Positions 16,530 through 22,988 of a stretch of 64,000 nucleotides of DNA are shown here, piece after piece (the stretch's first letter is position 1; each line of letters begins with the position of its first letter). The notes below the pieces were generated by a model. That model was not told where the DNA came from and did not search any database. It saw nothing but the letters and a program-made list of their open reading frames with translations. Source of the stretch: RHKX01 sp046330285. GTDB lineage: Bacteria > Actinomycetota > Thermoleophilia > Solirubrobacterales > 70-9. The DNA lies in contig JAXLSX010000001.1 in assembly GCA_046330285.1 (NCBI GenBank), forward strand, positions 62,001-126,000, given 5' to 3'. A program made the position numbers and the translations under genes.

Positions 16530-16724
16530 ATGAAGAACGAAGTGCGGGAACTGCGGAACGAGGCGGGGCTGTCCCAGCAGGATCTGGGAGCCGCCGTCGG
16601 CGTCTCGCGGCAGACGATCAACTCGATCGAGAAGGAGCGCTACACGCCCTCCCTGCCGCTGGCGATGAAGCTCGCCCGGCACTTCGGCAAGCGAGTGGAA
16701 GAGGTGTTCGAAGATGAGAGCTGA
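16530..16724 (+). CDS. Small XRE-family DNA-binding regulator
   Basis: A 64-residue protein that is a single helix-turn-helix domain of the Cro/CI type (LRNEAGLSQQDLGAAVGVSR then QTINSIEKERYTPSLPLAMK). This compact YgzD-like class often represses its own operon. It overlaps the next gene, a small membrane protein, by 11 bp, so both form one transcript. The promoter holds a perfect palindrome that is a natural site for it. The predicted mRNA is leaderless or nearly so. Confidence 0.9.
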   Translation: MKNEVRELRNEAGLSQQDLGAAVGVSRQTINSIEKERYTPSLPLAMKLARHFGKRVEEVFEDES

Positions 16725-17124
16725 TGGCAGGGCGGCGGCACGGCCGCTGTGGAAGGGCCGATGGTGGCTGCCGATCTGGAGCGCCGGCCTCGGGCTGGTG
16801 CTGTTCGCGGCAGCGGCGGCGGGCGGCGAGACGACGAGTGGGCTGATCATCGCCTGCTGCTTCTTCGTCGTCGCGGTGGCCTTCGCGGTCGCCGAGCGCA
16901 GCGAGTCGCTGCGCGGGATCGGCGGCGTCGACGGCGACGAGCGGTTCGCGCGGATCGAGACGCGGTCGATGGCCGCCGCCGGCCGCGCGATGGCGGTGGC
17001 GATCATCGCCGCCTGGGGCTACGAGCTGACCCAGGGCGAGGACGCGGCCGGGATCACCTGGATCCTCGGCGTCGGCACGATCGTCTACGTCGCGTCGATG
17101 GTCTGGATCCGCGGCCGCTCGTAG
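16714..17124 (+). CDS. Small membrane protein co-transcribed with the XRE regulator
   Basis: A 136-residue protein with four hydrophobic helices (about 20-38, 44-60, 88-105, 113-130) and a charged loop between helices 2 and 3. Regulator-membrane protein pairs of this shape (DUF2178-like) recur in bacteria and archaea without known function. The start overlaps the XRE stop region by 11 bp. It ends 20 bp from the convergent hydrolase gene. No enzymatic motif is visible. Confidence 0.72.
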   Translation: MRADGRAAARPLWKGRWWLPIWSAGLGLVLFAAAAAGGETTSGLIIACCFFVVAVAFAVAERSESLRGIGGVDGDERFARIETRSMAAAGRAMAVAIIAAWGYELTQGEDAAGITWILGVGTIVYVASMVWIRGRS

Positions 17125-17144
17125 CGGTGGCGGCGCCAAGCGAC

Positions 17145-17984
17145 TCAGGCCGCGAGCAGCTCGGACCAGTGGTGGAAGAGGGCGTAATGGCCGCCCCCCT
17201 TCCACTCGGTCAGCTCGCAGTCAGGGATCCGGGCGCCGAGGTCGCGATACATCTCCGGGCTGAGGATCTCGTCGGAGTCGCCGAGGAACAGCCGCGTCGG
17301 CTGCGTGATCTCCTCGGGGGTGAAGCCCCAGTCGAGGAAGGCCCACATGTCGTCGAGGACGCCGGCCCCGTGCTGGGCCAGGGCGGCTCCCATCTCCTCC
17401 TCGAACATCGGCTCGAGCTCGGGGTCGGCGAGGACCCCGGCGTCGCTCGGCGCGCCGGCCGCGATCGACGCGACGAACTTGTGGAGGTCGTGGACGGCGA
17501 GCCGCGACTCGGCGCGGCCGGCGGCTCCGGCGATCCACTTCGCATGGCTGAGCTTCCAGATCATCCGCAGGTCGTCGTTCTCGACCAGGTCGTGGGCGCC
17601 CGGCCGGTCGAACGGGCCGAGTGGCGAGGCGAGAACGACCCTGCTGACCCGGTCGCCGAGCTCGTGCGCGATCGCGAGCGCGTGCGGCCCGCCGCCGGAC
17701 CAGCCGGCTACGGCGAACTCGTCGAGCCCGAGTTCGTCGGCGAGGGCGGCGATGTCTGCGGGCCAGTCGAGGAGCTTGCGCCCGTGCAGGCGGGAGGATC
17801 CGCCGACGCCGGGGCGGTCGACGGTGATCAGGCGGACGCCGGCGTCGCGGGTCAGCGCCTCGTCGGGGTGGCGGGCGAGCCGGGAGTCGCCGGTGCCGTG
17901 GTTGAAGAGGAGTGGCGCGCCGTCCGAGTCGCCCCAGGTCTCGTAGGCGAGCTCGCGCCCTCCGGGCAGCTCGAGGACCGGCAT
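17145..17984 (-). CDS. Alpha/beta hydrolase
   Basis: A 279-residue soluble hydrolase. Seen: the HGTGDSR oxyanion loop near residue 29, nucleophile elbow GWSGGG with S96, a late aspartate in LGDSDEILSP and a C-terminal histidine in GGHYALFHHW, forming a complete Ser-Asp-His triad. The class includes esterases, lactonases and haloperoxidase-like enzymes; substrate cannot be assigned. It starts 1 bp after the stop of the TetR gene on the same strand, so the regulator and hydrolase are one operon. Confidence 0.88.
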   Translation of the reverse strand: MPVLELPGGRELAYETWGDSDGAPLLFNHGTGDSRLARHPDEALTRDAGVRLITVDRPGVGGSSRLHGRKLLDWPADIAALADELGLDEFAVAGWSGGGPHALAIAHELGDRVSRVVLASPLGPFDRPGAHDLVENDDLRMIWKLSHAKWIAGAAGRAESRLAVHDLHKFVASIAAGAPSDAGVLADPELEPMFEEEMGAALAQHGAGVLDDMWAFLDWGFTPEEITQPTRLFLGDSDEILSPEMYRDLGARIPDCELTEWKGGGHYALFHHWSELLAA

Positions 17985-17985
17985 C

Positions 17986-18606
17986 TCAGCTCACCTCCGC
18001 GGGCTCGACCGACGCCCTGATCAGCGACCCGAGGGTCCAGCCGATCGCTTCCATCGGCAGCTTCTCGCCGTCGATCGCACGGTCGAAGGCGAGTCCGTTC
18101 ATGGTCGCCCGGATCGCCGCCGCGATCGACTCCGCCGGCATCGTCAGCCGCAGCCCGCGGGCGTCGGCGGCCGCCGACACCGCCTGCGCGATCGCGTCGA
18201 GGATCGCGTCGCGCCTGCTCGCGAACTCCTCCCGCAGCGCCGGGTTGCGCGCTCCGTAGGACCAGAACTCGTGGAAGAGGAGCGGGAAGCCCGCCGCCTC
18301 GCCGAAAAACGCCTCGTACTGGTCCTCGACGGCCGCGTCGACGACCGCCGGTGCGCCGGCCTCCGCGACCGCCCGGATCATCTCCAGGCGGCGCTCGATC
18401 TGGCGGTCGGCGAGGGCGAGGAAGAGGTCTTCCTTGCCGCTGAAGTTGGAGTAGACGGCGCCGGTCGTGACCCCGGCCTCGGCGGCGACGTCCTCGAGCT
18501 TCGCCCCGTGGAAGCCGCTGCGCTCGAACACGTCGGCGGCTGCGTCGAGCAGGGCCTCGCGGGTCCGCTCCTGCTGCTCGCGCCTGCTGATCATCGCCGG
18601 TGCCAC
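17986..18606 (-). CDS. TetR-family regulator
   Basis: A 206-residue repressor: N-terminal helix-turn-helix (about 10-57, with FHGAKLEDVAAEAGVTTGAV and YSNFSGKEDLF) and a variable ligand-binding C-terminal domain. It starts with GTG 8 nt after a TAGAGT element, suggesting a leaderless mRNA. It is divergent from the secreted propeller-like gene; a 16-bp palindrome lies in the 45-bp gap. It heads an operon with the alpha/beta hydrolase. Confidence 0.9.
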   Translation of the reverse strand: MAPAMISRREQQERTREALLDAAADVFERSGFHGAKLEDVAAEAGVTTGAVYSNFSGKEDLFLALADRQIERRLEMIRAVAEAGAPAVVDAAVEDQYEAFFGEAAGFPLLFHEFWSYGARNPALREEFASRRDAILDAIAQAVSAAADARGLRLTMPAESIAAAIRATMNGLAFDRAIDGEKLPMEAIGWTLGSLIRASVEPAEVS

Positions 18607-18614
18607 CGACGCAG

Positions 18615-18620
18615 ACTCTA
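18615..18620 (-). promoter_or_regulatory. -10 element TAGAGT of the TetR gene
   Basis: Eight nt before GTG 18606 on the minus strand; leaderless-type spacing. Confidence 0.4.
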
Positions 18621-18629
18621 GCTAATTGT

Positions 18630-18645
18630 GATTATCTGAGTAATC
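18630..18645. promoter_or_regulatory. Probable TetR operator
   Basis: Inverted repeat GATTA-tctgag-TAATC in the divergent gap, next to both start codons; positioned to block transcription of both genes. Confidence 0.5.
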
Positions 18646-18651
18646 GTGAAT

Positions 18652-20118
18652 ATGCGAAACGGAATCCGTCTGCTCGTGATCGCCGCGCTCGGGACCCTCG
18701 CCGGTCTCGCCGCCGCGGGATCCGCCACGGCGGCCGACCCCTGCTCCCGGACCGCGAACCTCGACGTCGGCACGACCGACGGACCCTTCTATTCGACGGT
18801 CTCCCCCTTCGAGCACTTCAGCTCCGACCGCGCTCAGGTCTTCCCTCACACCTGCACGCTGCGGGAGCTGACCGGCGTCCGCTCGCCGGAGATCGCCGCT
18901 CGCTCGTCGGCCGCCGATTTCTCCACCCCCTATATCTCTGCGACCCGCAACCGCGGCGAGCTGTTCGTCTACGGCTACCGGCGCAACCCGGCCACCGAGG
19001 GTGCATTCGTCGCGAAGGTCGACCCGAAGACCCTCGAGGAGGAGTGGCGGACGCCGATCCTCGACACCTCCCCGGCGGACGGCTGGAGCTACCCGGGCGT
19101 GATGGCGATCCACGGCAACGGCTACGTCTACGCCGACTACGCGAGCGTGATCGTGAAGATCGATCCCGAGACCGGTGAGACGGTGGCGCGACGTGAGCTG
19201 CCCGAGGACCCGAACGGCACCGGCGCCGCCTACAACGGCCTCGTGATCCTGCCCGACGGCCGGATCGCCGCGAAGAAGATCGAGCGGGGTCCGTGCGAGA
19301 CGCCGGCCGACGCCACCGCGAGCGCCGCCGCGATCCGCGGCCTCTTCTGTTCGGCCCAGAACGGGCTGCCATCGAAGATCGTCGTGATCAGCCCGCGCAA
19401 CCTGAGGATCCTCTCCCGGGCGACGCCGCCGGAGCCGATCACCGGCCGGATCACGGCCGGCCGGACCGCCGGGGACGACTACATCTACGGCGCTGGGCGC
19501 GACTCCCTGTTCCGCTTCCGTTACGACCACGGCGAACTCAGCTTCGACCGCGATTGGGGCAAGGTCACCTACCGGACGGGTGCCCAGCAGCCGGGGACCG
19601 GCCCCGGTCAGATGGGCCATTTCATGGTCGTTCAGACGAACTTCGTCAGCGCGGCCGAGCCGATGACGATCACGGCCGTCGACACGCGCGACTCGAGCCA
19701 CGTCTTCCGGATCCAGCCGTTCCGCCACCGGAGCGGAAGCTGGATCGTGTCCAAGGCCGCGCTCGACGCCGCCAACTCGACGGTCGTTACCCACGACACC
19801 GCCGCCGGCAAGATGGCCGCGATCCACCTCAGCCCGAAGCGCGGGTTCCGGATCCTCTGGCGCCACGACCTCACCTCGCTGAGCTTCTCGGCGCTCGTCG
19901 GGCCCGCCCGCTCCCGGCAGATCGTCATCCCCGATTCGAGCCAGGGCGGCGATCAGGTCGTCTGGCTCGACGAGGCGACGGGCACCGAGCGGGCGCGCAG
20001 CGAGACGCTCGCCCCCGGCCCGGCCCCCGGCAACATCGTCATGCCCGGCTTCGGCGGCCGCTTCTACTACACGAGCGGCGGCGGGAAGCTCTGGGAGCTG
20101 CGGCCGGAAGCTCCCTGA
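18652..20118 (+). CDS. Secreted beta-propeller-like protein of unknown function
   Basis: A 488-residue exported protein. A signal peptide (to about AGSATAAD) precedes repeated segments such as VAKVDPKTLEEEWRT and IVKIDPETGETVAR, which look like PQQ/YVTN-type propeller blades, and AAIHLSPKRGFRILW. No catalytic motif is seen. ATG 18652 is used; a GTG two codons earlier is possible. The TetR palindrome sits immediately upstream, so this gene is probably under TetR control along with the hydrolase, hinting at a common ligand. Confidence 0.7.
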   Translation: MRNGIRLLVIAALGTLAGLAAAGSATAADPCSRTANLDVGTTDGPFYSTVSPFEHFSSDRAQVFPHTCTLRELTGVRSPEIAARSSAADFSTPYISATRNRGELFVYGYRRNPATEGAFVAKVDPKTLEEEWRTPILDTSPADGWSYPGVMAIHGNGYVYADYASVIVKIDPETGETVARRELPEDPNGTGAAYNGLVILPDGRIAAKKIERGPCETPADATASAAAIRGLFCSAQNGLPSKIVVISPRNLRILSRATPPEPITGRITAGRTAGDDYIYGAGRDSLFRFRYDHGELSFDRDWGKVTYRTGAQQPGTGPGQMGHFMVVQTNFVSAAEPMTITAVDTRDSSHVFRIQPFRHRSGSWIVSKAALDAANSTVVTHDTAAGKMAAIHLSPKRGFRILWRHDLTSLSFSALVGPARSRQIVIPDSSQGGDQVVWLDEATGTERARSETLAPGPAPGNIVMPGFGGRFYYTSGGGKLWELRPEAP

Positions 20119-20135
20119 GCGGGTCCGGCGCGGAC

Positions 20136-20141
20136 TAGGCT
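20136..20141 (+). promoter_or_regulatory. -10 element TAGGCT, 7 nt before the cupin gene
   Basis: Leaderless-type spacing to ATG 20149. Confidence 0.4.
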
Positions 20142-20148
20142 CCGGGCG

Positions 20149-20517
20149 ATGAGCGAGGGTCCGATCATCCGCCGCGCGGACCGCGAGCCGTTCACCACCA
20201 AGGACGGCTCCGTCGTCACCGAGCTCATCCACCCTTCGTTCAGCCAGGTTGTCGGCCAGAGCGTCGCCGAGGCCGTCGTCCCGGCCGGCGGCGAGACGAT
20301 CGCCCACCGCCACCGCCGTTCCGAGGAGATCTACGTCTTCACCGCCGGCAGCGGGTCGATGACGCTGGGCGCGGAGACGTTCGCGGTCGCCACCGGCGAC
20401 GCGGTCGTGATCCCGCCGGGAACGCCGCACAAGCTCGTCGCCGGTGGAGAGCAGCTCGTCCTGCTCTGCGTCTGCGCCCCGGCCTACTCGCACGAGGACA
20501 CGGAGCTGCTCGAGTAG
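20149..20517 (+). CDS. Single-domain cupin protein
   Basis: A 122-residue cupin. Metal-site motif 1 is HRHRRSEEIYVFTAGSG (two histidines and a glutamate) and motif 2 is the PPGTPHKL histidine. Such small cupins act as isomerases, dioxygenases or sugar/auxin-like ligand binders; nothing here narrows the function. It ends 3 bp before the stop of the convergent methyltransferase gene. Confidence 0.82.
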   Translation: MSEGPIIRRADREPFTTKDGSVVTELIHPSFSQVVGQSVAEAVVPAGGETIAHRHRRSEEIYVFTAGSGSMTLGAETFAVATGDAVVIPPGTPHKLVAGGEQLVLLCVCAPAYSHEDTELLE

Positions 20518-20520
20518 CGG

Positions 20521-21291
20521 TCAGCCCGGGACGGTGCCGCGAGCGAACCACGCTCGCGCGTCGAGCGTGAACGGGCCGCCGGGGAGCGCCGAGCGGCACG
20601 TCTCGCGGACGGCCGTGTGCTCGTCTTCGGTCAGGGAGGCAAGTGCCTTTCCGGACGGGCCGACGCCGAACGTGAACGGGACCCAGAAGTCGTCGAAGTC
20701 GGAGTAGTCCGCCGCCACGGTCAGCTCCGAGTCGACGATCTCGGTCAGCCCGGCGCCGGCGAGCAGCGCGGCGATCCCGCCGCGGTCGGTGCCGGGGCGG
20801 TTCTCGGTCCGCTCCGTCCCCGGGCGGACGTCGCGGATCGCCGACCAGAAGATCCGCAGCATCTTCATCCCGCCCTCCTCGAAGTCCCACATGCAGGAGG
20901 CGACGGCCCCGCCCGGACGCGTCACCCGGGCCATCTCGCCGGTCACCGCCGCGGCGTCGGCGACGTGGGCGAGGACGAGGCACGAGAGGGCGGCGTCGAA
21001 CTCGCCGTCGGCCCACGGCATCTGCTCAGCTGCGCCGACCCGCACGTCGGCACCGGGCGCGCGGCTGCGGCACGCTGCGACGAACTGCTCCGCCGGGTCG
21101 ATCGCTGAGACCCGCTCGGCACCGACGCGTCGGGCGAGCTCGGCGGTCAGCGCCCCCGGGCCGCAGCCGACGTCGAGCACACGCAGATCGCCATCGATCC
21201 CCGAGGCCTCGGCGAGCTCCGCGGCCAAGGGCGCCGAGTACCGGCCCATGAACCGGTCGTAGTGCTCCGGCGGGGAGGCGAACAGCTCCAT
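20521..21291 (-). CDS. Class I SAM-dependent methyltransferase
   Basis: A 256-residue methyltransferase of the UbiE/type-11 kind. Motif I is VLDVGCGPGALT (about residues 38-49), with the acidic residue in AIDPAEQFV, then AEQMPWADGEFDAALS and PGGAVAS. Substrate unknown. Its promoter region contains two consecutive palindromes (21326-21423) that share a CAGAAA/TTTCTG core. Confidence 0.87.
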   Translation of the reverse strand: MELFASPPEHYDRFMGRYSAPLAAELAEASGIDGDLRVLDVGCGPGALTAELARRVGAERVSAIDPAEQFVAACRSRAPGADVRVGAAEQMPWADGEFDAALSCLVLAHVADAAAVTGEMARVTRPGGAVASCMWDFEEGGMKMLRIFWSAIRDVRPGTERTENRPGTDRGGIAALLAGAGLTEIVDSELTVAADYSDFDDFWVPFTFGVGPSGKALASLTEDEHTAVRETCRSALPGGPFTLDARAWFARGTVPG

Positions 21292-21325
21292 CTCACCGTC
21301 AGTGTCCCACCGCGGCCCGCGAGGT

Positions 21326-21358
21326 TGCAGAAACCCAACACCACAGCCGGTTTCTGCA
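21326..21358. repeat. Palindrome 1 (TGCAGAAACC core)
   Basis: Perfect 10-bp arms (21326-21335 and 21349-21358) with a 13-nt centre in the gap between the zinc-ribbon and methyltransferase genes. Confidence 0.6.
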
Positions 21359-21378
21359 GGTTCGGCGAGCCGACCCCG

Positions 21379-21423
21379 CGAGACGTCAGAAACTCCCGCT
21401 GGGGTCAGCTTTCTGACGTCTCG
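21379..21423. repeat. Palindrome 2 (CGAGACGTCAGAAA arms)
   Basis: Perfect 14-bp arms (21379-21392 and 21410-21423) with a 17-nt centre, ending 5 bp before the stop codon of the zinc-ribbon gene. Possible REP-type element or terminator without a T-run. Confidence 0.65.
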
Positions 21424-21427
21424 GTGT

Positions 21428-21733
21428 TCAGCGACGCGGAAATCGCCGACGCGGCGGCGGCGCCAGCTCGCCGGTCGGACCGGGGATCCACACGGTCTTC
21501 CGCTTCGGCCGGCGCGACTGCGGTCGCTTCTCCTCGCTCGCCAGGCTCAGGTCGTCCTTCCCGGCAGGCCCCCAGAGGGCGAAGTAGCAAGGGCCGCAGA
21601 GGATCTCCCCGCTTCCCCGGCCGGCCTCGTAGCCGAGCCGATCGTCGACCTGGGCCATGCACTGCGCGCACTGCTTCATCGGACGAACGATCGGCGTGGG
21701 CGCCGGCGGGCCGAAGCCGGGTCGGTCCGGCAC
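21428..21733 (-). CDS. Small zinc-ribbon-like protein
   Basis: A 101-residue protein, not recognised. The core has two CxxC pairs, C22/C25 and C46/C49 (KQCAQC and LCGPCYF), the spacing of a small zinc ribbon; the C-terminal third is basic and proline-rich. GTG 21733 is the called start; ATG at residue 19 is an alternative that keeps both Cys pairs. It lies 24 bp after the glycosylase gene in the same direction, so a nucleic-acid-related role is possible but unproven. Confidence 0.6.
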   Translation of the reverse strand: MPDRPGFGPPAPTPIVRPMKQCAQCMAQVDDRLGYEAGRGSGEILCGPCYFALWGPAGKDDLSLASEEKRPQSRRPKRKTVWIPGPTGELAPPPRRRFPRR

Positions 21734-21757
21734 GGACGAACGTCCGCGGCTCGCGGG

Positions 21758-22276
21758 TCAGCTTGCCCTGGCCGAGGCCACGAGATCCGCCAGCTCCTGC
21801 CAGCGGCCGATGTCCCAGTGCCCGCTGGCGGCGCCCGACGGCGACGGGAGGACGAACACCGCGGCGCCGCCGAACCGCTGCTCGTGGACCCCGTAGTCGA
21901 CGGCCTTCAGGCCGAGCGCGTTCTTCGCCGCGTGCTTGCTGGTGAAGGCAAGCCAGGCGGGAGCCGCTGCTGCAATCCTCTCCCGGAGAGCGTCCGGATC
22001 GAATCCGCCGAGACCGATCTCGGCATCCGATCCCGACCGTGTCTTGCAGAGGTCGGTGAGGCCGATGCCCCACTCGAGTACCCCTGGGTACTCCTCCGGC
22101 GCGAGCCGCCGCGGCGTCAATCCGACCGCGGCCAGTGTCGGCCAAAACTTGTTGCCCGGCCCCGCGTAGTAGGCCCGCCGCCGCGCCGACTCAGCTCCGA
22201 GCGCGGTGCCGCAGAACACGACCGCGAGCCCAGGCTCGATGACGTCCTCGACGATCCAGCCGACCCCGGTGGTCAG
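21758..22276 (-). CDS. Mug/TDG-type mismatch-specific uracil-DNA glycosylase, probable CTG start
   Basis: Removes uracil or thymine from G:U/G:T mispairs. A 172-residue enzyme with VVFCGTALG (motif I position), the AYYAGPGNKFWPTL segment and the C-terminal motif LPSPSGAA, all characteristic of the Mug-like branch. The start is unusual: no ATG/GTG/TTG lies near the conserved N-terminus, but a CTG overlaps the TGA of the upstream 44-residue gene (CTGA). The only canonical alternative, ATG 22354, would overlap that small gene by 82 nt and add a low-complexity leader. Function is confident, start is not. Confidence 0.8.
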   Translation of the reverse strand: MTTGVGWIVEDVIEPGLAVVFCGTALGAESARRRAYYAGPGNKFWPTLAAVGLTPRRLAPEEYPGVLEWGIGLTDLCKTRSGSDAEIGLGGFDPDALRERIAAAAPAWLAFTSKHAAKNALGLKAVDYGVHEQRFGGAAVFVLPSPSGAASGHWDIGRWQELADLVASARAS

Positions 22277-22407
22277 ATCTTGTGGTCCTGGCTCTCCGGG
22301 AGCGTGTCGCGCGCCCTCTGGTCCTCGCGGATCCCGGTCACGACGATCACGCATGCCGCCGCGACGATAGCCGTCACGAAACAGCCGAAGACGAAGATCC
22401 CGATCAT
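22273..22407 (-). CDS. 44-residue membrane peptide
   Basis: A single hydrophobic helix (IGIFVFGCFVTAIVAAACVI) followed by a charged tail ending SQDHKI. The ATG overlaps the upstream 62-residue gene's TGA (ATGA), and its own TGA overlaps the proposed CTG of the glycosylase gene. The coupling at both ends is the main reason to believe it is translated. Function unknown. Confidence 0.5.
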   Translation of the reverse strand: MIGIFVFGCFVTAIVAAACVIVVTGIREDQRARDTLPESQDHKI

Positions 22408-22592
22408 CGCCGTGAACTGCCGGGCGAAGGAAGGATCAGCGACCCGAGCGCGAGGATCGAGGGAACCCAGAGCCCAACGAATATTCCGTTGACCTTGTCG
22501 TCGAGGAAGTAGAGCGCCACCGAGGCCACGAACGAAAGACCGGCGGCAGTGAGGAACAGCAGACGTGCTTTGTCGATGTAGTGAGTCGGCAT
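22404..22592 (-). CDS. 62-residue membrane protein
   Basis: Two hydrophobic helices (about 10-28 and 35-53) with a short charged loop. ATG 22592 has TAGGGA 8 nt upstream. It heads a four-gene run (two small membrane proteins, Mug-like glycosylase, zinc-ribbon protein). The island's distal attachment site begins only 43 bp upstream, so this was the gene next to tRNA-Arg before insertion. Function unknown. Confidence 0.55.
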   Translation of the reverse strand: MPTHYIDKARLLFLTAAGLSFVASVALYFLDDKVNGIFVGLWVPSILALGSLILPSPGSSRR

Positions 22593-22600
22593 GGCCCCGC

Positions 22601-22606
22601 TCCCTA
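22601..22606 (-). promoter_or_regulatory. -10-like TAGGGA before the 62-residue membrane protein
   Basis: Eight nt before ATG 22592 on the minus strand; its -35 region abuts the island boundary. Confidence 0.3.
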
Positions 22607-22634
22607 CCCCGACTCAGGCTGCCGGAATCACCAT

Positions 22635-22679
22635 GCCCCGAGCTGGATTCGAACCAGCGGCCTACTCCTTAGGAGGGAG
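22635..22679. repeat. Distal attachment site (45-bp copy of tRNA-Arg 3' end)
   Basis: Identical over 45 bp to 28503-28547, from the tRNA 3' end through the anticodon loop; lacks the 5' half of the tRNA, so it is not a gene. Confidence 0.9.
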
Positions 22680-22988
22680 CCCGCAGACTGACACGCGGGT
22701 ACGGCGGGCCACGAAGAGGGCTCAAGCAAGCGCAGCAGCCCAAGGCATCCTGGCACTCGATGACATTGGGACCCGTCCCGATGTGTCCGTTTAGTGTCCG
22801 GCGCAGGTGGGGCTCGACGCGACAGGGTCAGCGAGCGTGTTCGTCGCCGCCACCTCCGCTGAGGGGGATGCGATGCGAGAGCGTGTTTGTGGCGGCCCTC
22901 GCCGGCTTTCGACTTGCAGCGCACAGTTGCGTACCAGCCGTGACGAATGGATCAGACTTCACGGCGCTCAGAACCTCGAGCGGAGACG
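22680..22988. other. Non-coding left end of the island
   Basis: 309 bp between the attachment site and the first island gene. No supported coding region. It holds only the paired TGTCCG repeats at 22784-22800, which recur at the right end. Confidence 0.5.
22784..22800. repeat. Left pair of TGTCCG repeats, 11 bp apart
   Basis: TGTCCG at 22784 and again at 22795 with a TTTAG spacer; the same 11-bp spacing is found at 28435-28451. Could be recombinase arm or accessory-factor sites. Confidence 0.4.

Noticed and set aside
16530..17124. XRE-membrane protein pair as a toxin-antitoxin module
   Set aside because: The second protein is a four-helix membrane protein without toxin features; a self-regulated sensor/membrane pair is simpler.
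22635..22679. A second tRNA-Arg gene
   Set aside because: Only the 3' 45 nt are present; the D-arm and 5' acceptor strand are missing, so it is an attachment-site copy.
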